From CAVHXA01 sp963639765 (GTDB lineage: Bacteria > Bacillota > Clostridia > Oscillospirales > Oscillospiraceae): a stretch of 5,950 nucleotides of DNA. The stretch is taken from positions 1 through 5,950 of the forward strand of contig CAVHXA010000099.1 in the NCBI GenBank assembly GCA_963639765.1, given 5' to 3'. Position 1 is the stretch's first letter; every line of letters begins with the position of its first letter. The translations under genes and the position numbers were made by a program. A model generated the notes under the pieces. The model ran no database searches. It was not told the DNA's origin and saw only the letters and a program-made list of their open reading frames with translations. Shown here piece by piece: positions 1-4,814 of this stretch.

Positions 1-18
1 GGGGGGGGGGGGGGGGGG
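1..18. other. Poly-G run at the left edge, probable artefact
   Basis: Eighteen consecutive G bases open the window and stop abruptly at the T at position 19. Nothing else in the window has a comparable homopolymer. A run like this at a sequence end is typical of no-signal poly-G from two-colour sequencing or of a misassembled contig end. I treat it as non-biological, although a real G tract cannot be excluded from the sequence alone. Confidence 0.75.
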
Positions 19-19
19 T

Positions 20-130
20 ACTTCCCTTAATAGAATAAGACCTTATGCTGATTCTCCTCCGCAGAGGACGACACATTCATTGGTAGCAGAAAACGAAGAT
101 GTGCATCTAATGCGGAAGGAGAATTTTTAA
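20..130 (+). CDS. 3' end of an upstream gene, probably a phage structural protein (partial)
   Basis: This is the only forward frame open from the left edge to the tail-protein start; the other two forward frames hit stops at about 28-38. It encodes 36 residues beginning TSLNRIRPYADS and ending VHLMRKENF, with the stop TAA at 128-130, a single base before the ATG at 132. The ribosome site of the next gene (AAGGAG, 116-121) lies inside its last codons. That tight junction is typical of phage late operons and argues that the frame is real. The piece is too short to assign a family. By position it could be the C-terminus of a tail or baseplate protein, but this is inferred from context only. The start and most of the gene lie outside the window, and the upstream poly-G should not be read as coding. 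Confidence 0.55.
   Translation, partial: TSLNRIRPYADSPPQRTTHSLVAENEDVHLMRKENF
116..121 (+). promoter_or_regulatory. Ribosome binding site of the tail protein
   Basis: AAGGAG lies 10 bases before the ATG at 132 and is embedded in the final Lys-Glu codons of the preceding reading frame. It supports 132 as the start and suggests that the two genes are translated from one transcript. Confidence 0.7.
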
Positions 131-131
131 T

Positions 132-3100
132 ATGGCAACTTATATCGGAAAGAGGATCGTCCCCGTCCACTGTGGAAAGTGGGACAAGACAAAAGATTAT
201 GAAATGCTGTCCATCGTGCTGGAGGAGGCAAGCGGTGACAGCTATATCAGCCGAAGAGTCGTACCGGCAGGAACGGCGATAACGGACACGGCATACTGGA
301 TGCTTCACAGCCTGTATTCCCAGCAGATCAAGGACATGTCGGATCAGCTGAGTGACGCGGAGGCGAGGATCAAGCAGGATAATGACGCAACGGCAGAAGC
401 TATCAGAAAGGACAATAAAGAGACAGTAGAAGCCATCAAGCAGGATAACGCCAATACAGCGGAAGAGATAAAAACCGACAATGCCAACACAGCTGCTGAA
501 ATCAGGACTGATAACGAACAAACCGTACAGTCGGTTATCTCAGACAATGCCTCCACCAAGGCAACGGTGGAAAAGCGTGTGACCTCTGCCGAAACCGCAA
601 TGAAGCAGGCAAAGACCGGCTTTGATGATACCGTATCCCAACTCAACAAGCGGATGGACACGGTATTGGCGGCGGGCACTGGAACGGGTGAAACCGAAAT
701 CCTCGACGCTCGTGTGGATGCGGAGGGCAAGGAGTACGATACGCTTGGATCGCATGTCCGGGATATCCTTCCGAGAGCAAAGGAAAATGCGGCAGAGGTT
801 TTCTCTCAGACAATGGTAGAAAATTATGATACAGGCGTTTTCAGCATGGAGGAGTACGACCTTCTTAAAAATCGGACGCTTGTCCACCCTTACAATACAT
901 CTACCTTCAGTGGATGGGTATCCGAGTATGAAGCTCCTGCGGATATTGTGGTTAATGCACTTTGCTTTTACATCAAGGCGCGTGAAACGCCGGTATCAAA
1001 GATCCGTGTGGAGATTGCCTTTGGCGAGAGAAAGGATGAGGCAATCCGATTCGAAAAAGACCTTGATGTGAATATCGAGCCTGAGACGGAGCAACTCATA
1101 ACCTGCACTTTGCCTCATCTGGAACTGACGGCGGGGGAAATTATCTATATCGCCACACTGGCGGATGCCATCTGCACTCACGGGTTTTTCAGTGACCCCG
1201 GACAGGAAAATGTAAGCTGGTATGCCACTAACGGAATGCTGCCTGCTTTGGAAAAAATGAGCAAAGGAACGTCACACCACCTGTATATGCAAATGATCGG
1301 CTTTGAAAAGGACAAATTCAGAGCGGACCGGCAGCAGGATGAGTTGGATAACCATGAGGAGCGCATTTCCGAAATGGAAGAGTGGGATGCGCTGATGAGC
1401 GAGTTTGAAAAGGAGGATTTCCTTGATAACCAGCAGAATCCGCTTCCGGTTATTTCTGCCGTAGAAAAGTACACGACCTCAACCTTCATTGGCTGGGCGT
1501 GTCCGATTGGGAAAGCGAAGGATTTTGATACCCTTGTTTTCTCCATTAAAAACAGAACCGAGGACAAGTATGTCGAGAATGTACGCTGTTTTGTCTCGCT
1601 GACGGACAAGGCAGGAGATGTGCTGGCAGATGAGGTGATGCAGGATGTACACATTGCGCCGGGAGAGTGGCGAAAGATCGAGTTCCGCTTTTCCAAAGTA
1701 ATCGATAACACGGAAGAGAACGAACTCTATGCCGGTTTTGCCTGCGATCAGTATGCGTCCTTTAAGGGCGGCGAAACAGGGATAATCCTTCAGCCGCCTG
1801 CCTATGGTGTGGTGACATACAATGCATCCGGAACACCAAGCTATACCGACATGATGAAAGAACCCGAAAAATGGTCAAATCTTCATGACCCAAGTAAAAA
1901 TAACACCATGAAGATTGATTTTCTCATCGCAAAACATGCCGTGAGGTATGGGCTTGGCAGAATGAAGGATTCGGTTGAAAAGGTGGCGCAGACGGTAGCG
2001 GAGACAGAGATCGATGCGACTCTCCATGAGAAGGCGACTGTTGCGCTTCCTCCGAGGGTCATCCTGCCGGATGTGTTTCACGCTGTTGCCGGCGATACGC
2101 TCCAGCTGTTTTACCGCGGGTTTGTGGAACACCCCGATCCTTATTTCTACAATATTGAGGTCAAGTGCGATATCGGAAAGAATACGCTTCGGTATTTTGA
2201 GGTAACGCCAACGGATAGTAACGCAGGCGACCACAAGCTCACGGTGAATGTACGGGATCATCTCGGCAGTCTCCTGACAACGGCGGAGAGTGTGATCCGC
2301 GTCCACAAGGTAGGAGCAAGCCCGGAGACAGTGAAAAACATCCTCTGCGTAGGAGACAGCCTCACGAGTTCCGGCATCTGGTGTGCAGAAGCGAGACGGA
2401 GACTTACGGAAAGTGGAGGAGAGCCTGCCGGACATGCGCTTTCAAACATCCGCTTCGTTGGCACAAAGAAAAACGGCGAATGCGGCTATGAGGGCTACGG
2501 CGGATGGACGTGGGCAAGTTATCTTAGAGCACCGTCTGAAACCACGCTGGGAATGTGGGTGTACTGTTCTCATGATAAGGACAATACCGACCAACACAGC
2601 CTGTGGAAGGACGCGACAGGGAATATCTGGTCTATGGAGACTATCGAAGAGGATCGCATCAAATTCACCAGATACCAGAGCCACAAAGGGAAGATGCCGG
2701 TTGGAGAAGGTACGCTTACACATTACCAGAGCGCGTCGCATACAGCGGACATCAGCTTCAGCGGCACTGCGTATGCGGAAGGAAATCCGTTCTGGGACAG
2801 CGCGGAGGGGAAGGTTGATTTCCAGACCTACTGTGCGAGAAATCAGTTTGAAGGTATTGATTGCCTTATCACGCTGCTTTCCTGGAACGGTATGGCGGCT
2901 TCTCAGTTTGCAAGCAGTGAAACCAGCATCAAGACCCATGTGGAAAACGCAAAGAATCTGCTCCGTATTTTCCATGAGCAGTATCCAAATGCGCTGGTGA
3001 AGATGATGGGCGTACAGCTTCCGTCTATAAACGGTGGCTGCGGACAGAACTACGGAGCGAACAGTGGGTATTCCAACTGGTATGGTCTTGTCTGTGCGGT

Positions 3101-3350
3101 TATGAATCTGAATCTTGCTTACCAGGCGATGGCGAATGAGGATGAGTTCAAAGACTATGTGGAGTTCATCAACGTCTCAGGTCAGTTTGACAGCGAGTAC
3201 AATATGCCGCGTCAGTCGAAGCCTGTGAACACCAGAAGCACAACTACAGAACAGATCGGGACAAACGGAGTGCATCCGACCACGCAGGGGTATTACCAGA
3301 TCGGTGACGTTGCGTATCGGGCACTCGTCCCGGTGGTGACGGAGAACTGA
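132..3350 (+). CDS. Phage tail fibre/baseplate receptor-binding protein with C-terminal SGNH esterase domain
   Basis: This is a 1072-residue modular protein. Residues 1-60 (YIGKRIVPVHCGKWDK, GDSYISRRVVPAGTAI, DTAYW) match the small N-terminal module common on Clostridia phage fibres and resemble a CBM5/12-type fold. Residues 62-178 are a predicted coiled-coil stalk containing six 11-residue repeats (81-146). Residues about 250-390 and 444-605 are two copies of one beta-rich domain, joined by a helical linker (396-430). Residues about 640-728 form a beta domain that leads into the SGNH hydrolase. Block I is GDSLTSSG (Ser743), block II is around FVGT (777) and GYGGWTW, block III is SWNG (Asn919), and block V is NGVHPT (His1048). 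The residue three before this His is Asn, not the usual Asp. About 100 residues are inserted between blocks II and III. Likely role: binding and de-O-acylating host surface glycans at the virion tip. Placement just before the lysis genes fits. The substrate is unknown. Confidence 0.85.
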   Translation: MATYIGKRIVPVHCGKWDKTKDYEMLSIVLEEASGDSYISRRVVPAGTAITDTAYWMLHSLYSQQIKDMSDQLSDAEARIKQDNDATAEAIRKDNKETVEAIKQDNANTAEEIKTDNANTAAEIRTDNEQTVQSVISDNASTKATVEKRVTSAETAMKQAKTGFDDTVSQLNKRMDTVLAAGTGTGETEILDARVDAEGKEYDTLGSHVRDILPRAKENAAEVFSQTMVENYDTGVFSMEEYDLLKNRTLVHPYNTSTFSGWVSEYEAPADIVVNALCFYIKARETPVSKIRVEIAFGERKDEAIRFEKDLDVNIEPETEQLITCTLPHLELTAGEIIYIATLADAICTHGFFSDPGQENVSWYATNGMLPALEKMSKGTSHHLYMQMIGFEKDKFRADRQQDELDNHEERISEMEEWDALMSEFEKEDFLDNQQNPLPVISAVEKYTTSTFIGWACPIGKAKDFDTLVFSIKNRTEDKYVENVRCFVSLTDKAGDVLADEVMQDVHIAPGEWRKIEFRFSKVIDNTEENELYAGFACDQYASFKGGETGIILQPPAYGVVTYNASGTPSYTDMMKEPEKWSNLHDPSKNNTMKIDFLIAKHAVRYGLGRMKDSVEKVAQTVAETEIDATLHEKATVALPPRVILPDVFHAVAGDTLQLFYRGFVEHPDPYFYNIEVKCDIGKNTLRYFEVTPTDSNAGDHKLTVNVRDHLGSLLTTAESVIRVHKVGASPETVKNILCVGDSLTSSGIWCAEARRRLTESGGEPAGHALSNIRFVGTKKNGECGYEGYGGWTWASYLRAPSETTLGMWVYCSHDKDNTDQHSLWKDATGNIWSMETIEEDRIKFTRYQSHKGKMPVGEGTLTHYQSASHTADISFSGTAYAEGNPFWDSAEGKVDFQTYCARNQFEGIDCLITLLSWNGMAASQFASSETSIKTHVENAKNLLRIFHEQYPNALVKMMGVQLPSINGGCGQNYGANSGYSNWYGLVCAVMNLNLAYQAMANEDEFKDYVEFINVSGQFDSEYNMPRQSKPVNTRSTTTEQIGTNGVHPTTQGYYQIGDVAYRALVPVVTEN
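372..569 (+). repeat. Six in-frame 33-base repeats encoding hendecads of the fibre stalk
   Basis: Six consecutive 11-residue units occupy residues 81-146 of the tail protein: KQDNDATAEAI, RKDNKETVEAI, KQDNANTAEEI, KTDNANTAAEI, RTDNEQTVQSV and ISDNASTKATV. The Asp-Asn pair at unit positions 3-4, a Thr at position 7 and a terminal Ile/Val are invariant. The DNA units have diverged by synonymous and non-synonymous change but keep GAYAAY at the Asp-Asn codons. Hendecad periodicity usually gives a slightly right-handed coiled coil, consistent with a trimeric fibre stalk. Confidence 0.85.
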
Positions 3351-3352
3351 AA

Positions 3353-3360
3353 GAGAGGAG
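3353..3360 (+). promoter_or_regulatory. Ribosome binding site of the single-span membrane protein
   Basis: GAGAGGAG ends 7 bases before the ATG at 3368, in the 17-base gap after the tail protein stop. It supports 3368 as the start rather than the internal in-frame ATG at residue 8. Confidence 0.75.
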
Positions 3361-3367
3361 AAACACT

Positions 3368-3790
3368 ATGACGTTAAACGAGATTTTTATGAAGATGACG
3401 ACCGGGGAAATGGCGGGGTGGGCAGTGACGGGGCTTGTGATACTACTGTCACTTGTCCAAATAAGTCCACTCAAGCTAAACCCCTGGGATTCCATCTTAG
3501 GCTGGCTTGGGAAGAAGCTCAATGGCGCTGCGGAAAAGCGGCTGGAGGAGCTTCAGAAGCAGGTGCGGGATATGTGGATCAACACCCACAGACAATCTAT
3601 CCTGACCTTTGCCAGAGAGTGCCGTGGGGATATCCCGCATGACGCGGAGGAGTGGAATCACATCCTGTCGATTGCTGACGAATATGAGGTTTTCTGCAAG
3701 AAGAATACCGTCAGCAACGGCGTGGTGAAGGCGGATACAGAGTATGTAAGAGGACTCTATCAACAGCTTAGTCGTGAACACAAAATTTAG
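3368..3790 (+). CDS. Small single-span membrane protein of the tail-lysis junction, function unknown
   Basis: This encodes 140 residues. A short amphipathic N-terminus is followed by one hydrophobic segment at about residues 15-32 (GWAVTGLVILLSLVQI). Next is the motif PLKLNPWDSILGWLGKKLNG (34-53), then a charged helix starting EKRLEELQKQVRDMW and a soluble helical C-terminal domain. The NPW...LGWLGKKLNG stretch plus the helical tail is a pattern I recognise from small proteins encoded between fibre and holin genes in many Clostridia phages, usually annotated as hypothetical. It starts 17 bases after the tail protein and ends just before a terminator, so it probably shares the structural-gene transcript. 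It could be an accessory lysis protein, a second holin or antiholin, or a membrane-anchored exclusion factor. The sequence does not decide among these. Gene identity is sure; function is not. Confidence 0.8.
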   Translation: MTLNEIFMKMTTGEMAGWAVTGLVILLSLVQISPLKLNPWDSILGWLGKKLNGAAEKRLEELQKQVRDMWINTHRQSILTFARECRGDIPHDAEEWNHILSIADEYEVFCKKNTVSNGVVKADTEYVRGLYQQLSREHKI

Positions 3791-3797
3791 AAAACTA

Positions 3798-3822
3798 TCC
3801 GCAAAACATCTACTTTTGCGGA
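3798..3822 (+). other. Hairpin 1 after the membrane protein gene
   Basis: TCCGCAAAA (3798-3806) pairs perfectly with TTTTGCGGA (3814-3822) across a 7-base loop, starting 8 bases after the stop codon. The following bases (GCTTTATC) contain only a weak T tract, so by itself it is a poor terminator. It could protect the 3' end or act with hairpin 2. Confidence 0.6.
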
Positions 3823-3833
3823 GCTTTATCGAA

Positions 3834-3862
3834 AAAGACACGGGCGACCGTGTTTTTATTTT
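3834..3862 (+). terminator. Rho-independent terminator between structural and lysis genes
   Basis: ACACGG (3838-3843) pairs with CCGTGT (3848-3853) around a GCGA tetraloop, which is of the stable GNRA class. The stem can extend through a G-U and three A-U pairs into the flanking A run (3832-3836) and T run (3853-3857), giving about ten pairs. It is followed by TTTTTATTTT. The flanking A and T runs mean it could work on either strand. It separates the tail-module transcript from the holin gene, so the lysis genes need read-through, antitermination or their own promoter. Confidence 0.75.
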
Positions 3863-3886
3863 GCCCGCAAATTCATCAATGCGGGT
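3863..3886 (+). other. Hairpin 3, in the holin leader
   Basis: CCCGCA (3864-3869) pairs with TGCGGG (3880-3885) across a 10-base AT-rich loop, and a flanking G-U pair extends the stem. It begins directly after the terminator T tract. Its 5' arm contains CCGCAAA (3865-3871), which can alternatively pair with TTTGCGG in the 3' arm of hairpin 1 (3815-3821). A matching GCCCGCA/GCGGG hairpin precedes the endolysin gene. Confidence 0.55.
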
Positions 3887-3890
3887 TAAT

Positions 3891-3904
3891 ATGCCGCCGG
3901 GCAT
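3891..3904 (+). other. Hairpin 4, just upstream of the holin ribosome site
   Basis: ATGCC (3891-3895) pairs with GGCAT (3900-3904) around a GCCG loop. It ends 5 bases before the holin ribosome site, so it could limit ribosome access. With only five pairs it is modest and could be chance. Confidence 0.35.
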
Positions 3905-3909
3905 TGTAC

Positions 3910-3920
3910 GGAGAAGGGAG
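3910..3920 (+). promoter_or_regulatory. Ribosome binding site that fixes the holin start
   Basis: GGAGAAGGGAG ends 7 bases before the ATG at 3928. The same frame is open back to an ATG at 3850, but that one lies inside the terminator stem, has no purine-rich site before it, and would add a non-conserved leader. The ribosome site therefore decides for 3928. Confidence 0.75.
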
Positions 3921-3927
3921 AACCTAT

Positions 3928-4332
3928 ATGAACACTGTCATTATTGAAACCATTGTGAGCGTGCTTGCTAACCTTGCCGTTACCATGATTGGAGTACTTG
4001 GTGCATGGCTGCTTGCACAGATCGGCAGAAGTCAGAAGCTTGGCAACATTCACACGGCTGTAGCGGAGCTTACAACCGCTGCGGAGAACACCGTGCTGGA
4101 GCTTCAGCAGACCACTGTGGACTCTATGAAGGAGGCCGCTTCTGACGGCAAGCTGACGCAAGAGGAGATTAACGCACTCGGAAAGCTATTGCTTGACGGT
4201 ACGCTCGTCAAGATGTCCGACAGCGCAATGGATGTGCTGGAAGCCGCAGGTGTGGACATCAATGCAATCATTACCGGAGCAGGCGAGGCGCTGATTGCAA
4301 AGATGAAGAAGGAGGAGAAGGCAAATGGCTAA
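3928..4332 (+). CDS. Phage holin, LLH family
   Basis: This encodes 134 residues. There is one strongly hydrophobic segment at about residues 5-31 (IIETIVSVLANLAVTMIGVL then GAWLLAQIG), followed by a long soluble helical part (IHTAVAELTTAAENTVLELQ, residues 41-60). The tail is DGKLTQEEINALGKLLLDG, a C-terminal AAGVDINAIITGAGEALIAKM, and the charged end KKEEKANG. One N-terminal span plus a helical cytoplasmic domain with a charged end is the layout of LLH-type holins (Pfam Phage_holin_6_1). The expected role is timed permeabilisation of the cytoplasmic membrane to release or activate the endolysin. It sits after a terminator-bearing leader with several hairpins and overlaps the SH3 gene by 8 bases, so those two are probably translationally coupled. 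Family assignment rests on architecture and context; a generic membrane-associated lysis protein is the alternative. Confidence 0.7.
   Translation: MNTVIIETIVSVLANLAVTMIGVLGAWLLAQIGRSQKLGNIHTAVAELTTAAENTVLELQQTTVDSMKEAASDGKLTQEEINALGKLLLDGTLVKMSDSAMDVLEAAGVDINAIITGAGEALIAKMKKEEKANG
4309..4317 (+). promoter_or_regulatory. Ribosome binding site of the SH3 protein, inside the holin gene
   Basis: AAGGAGGAG, a near-perfect anti-16S complement, ends 7 bases before the ATG at 4325. It forms the Lys-Glu-Glu codons (residues 128-130) of the holin C-terminus, so one stretch serves as both a charged protein tail and a translation signal. Confidence 0.8.
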
Positions 4333-4726
4333 GACCTACACCGTCGTTAAAGACGGCATCGAACTGAAGGAACTGAAAACCCTGCCAGCGGCAAAGAAAC
4401 TGGCGGATGCAGAAGGCGCAGAGGTGATGTGCGAGGGCGAGGTGGTGTATACACCGGAACTCACAGCACCGGATACCGAGACGCCGAACGACACTACTGT
4501 GGAAGATGAAGTAGAGAAGGCTGTGGAGGAGACACCTACACCGGATCATTACACCCTCACCACCCGTATGAATGTGCGCAAAGAGCCGTCCACTTCCGCT
4601 CCTAAGCTAAAAATTCTGGAAAAGGGTACGACTGTGGAGGTCGTATCCATACAGAATGACTGGCTGTGTCTCACGGACGGCAACTACATCCTCTATGGCG
4701 GCGGGAAGTACGCAGTGAAGAACTGA
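4325..4726 (+). CDS. Small SH3-domain protein of the lysis cassette
   Basis: This encodes 133 residues with no signal peptide or membrane span. Residues 1-45 form a compact N-terminal module (YTVVKDGIELKELKTLPAAK, then AEGAEVMCEGEVVYTP). Residues about 46-74 are an acidic Pro/Thr-rich linker (ELTAPDTETPNDTTVEDEVE). Residues 76-133 are a bacterial SH3b domain: MNVRKEPSTSAPKLKILEKG, TTVEVVSIQNDWLCL, and a final YILYGGGKYAVKN. SH3b domains in phage lysis proteins usually bind peptidoglycan cross-bridges. There is no catalytic domain, so it could be a cell-wall-binding accessory of the endolysin or a regulator that competes for the wall. The gene overlaps the holin stop by 8 bases and uses a strong ribosome site. 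The SH3 assignment is good; the role is inference. Confidence 0.8.
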   Translation: MAKTYTVVKDGIELKELKTLPAAKKLADAEGAEVMCEGEVVYTPELTAPDTETPNDTTVEDEVEKAVEETPTPDHYTLTTRMNVRKEPSTSAPKLKILEKGTTVEVVSIQNDWLCLTDGNYILYGGGKYAVKN

Positions 4727-4753
4727 CAACGAACACAGATGAATAACCGACAC

Positions 4754-4781
4754 GGCGGGGTGGAAACGCTCCGCCTATTTT
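4754..4781 (+). terminator. GAAA-tetraloop hairpin with short T tract before the endolysin
   Basis: GGCGGGGTG (4754-4762) pairs with CGCTCCGCC (4767-4775) around a GAAA tetraloop, with nine pairs of which two are G-U. TATTTT follows at 4776-4781. The stem is strong but the T tract is short and interrupted, so it may terminate only partially and serve to set the endolysin level. It could instead be a stable RNA structure without terminator activity. Confidence 0.5.
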
Positions 4782-4785
4782 GATG

Positions 4786-4799
4786 CCCGCAGAAGCGGG
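4786..4799 (+). other. Hairpin abutting the endolysin ribosome site
   Basis: CCCGC (4786-4790) pairs with GCGGG (4795-4799) around an AGAA loop. The 3' arm runs directly into the purine-rich ribosome site (AGAAAGGA, 4800-4807), so folding could affect initiation. It matches the hairpin in the holin leader at 3864-3885 in both arm sequence and position relative to a TATTTT tract. Confidence 0.55.
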
Positions 4800-4814
4800 A
4801 GAAAGGAAAATACT

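Noticed and set aside
55..68. Hairpin TCCTC-CGCA-GAGGA upstream of the tail gene
   Set aside because: It has only five pairs, lies within the upstream coding frame, and has no T tract or relation to the ribosome site. It is likely chance.
344..730. Minus-strand frame of 128 codons with a repetitive hydrophobic-looking product
   Set aside because: It is the mirror image of the hendecad repeats of the tail protein on the other strand. The periodicity of the real gene creates the repeats, and no ribosome site or context supports it.
2940..3350. Variable region of a diversity-generating retroelement at the fibre C-terminus
   Set aside because: There is no second copy of a matching template and no reverse transcriptase in the window, and the C-terminus is an ordinary SGNH block rather than a C-type lectin fold.
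3861..3892. Possible promoter for the lysis genes (TTGCCC and TAATAT)
   Set aside because: The spacing is 20 bases, the first box matches poorly, there is no extended -10, and both boxes overlap hairpin arms. It is too weak to list as a feature.
3850..3927. Upstream extension of the holin to an ATG at 3850
   Set aside because: That ATG-equivalent start lies within the terminator stem, has no ribosome site, and would put 26 unrelated residues before a holin-like N-terminus. The start at 3928 has a strong site at proper spacing.
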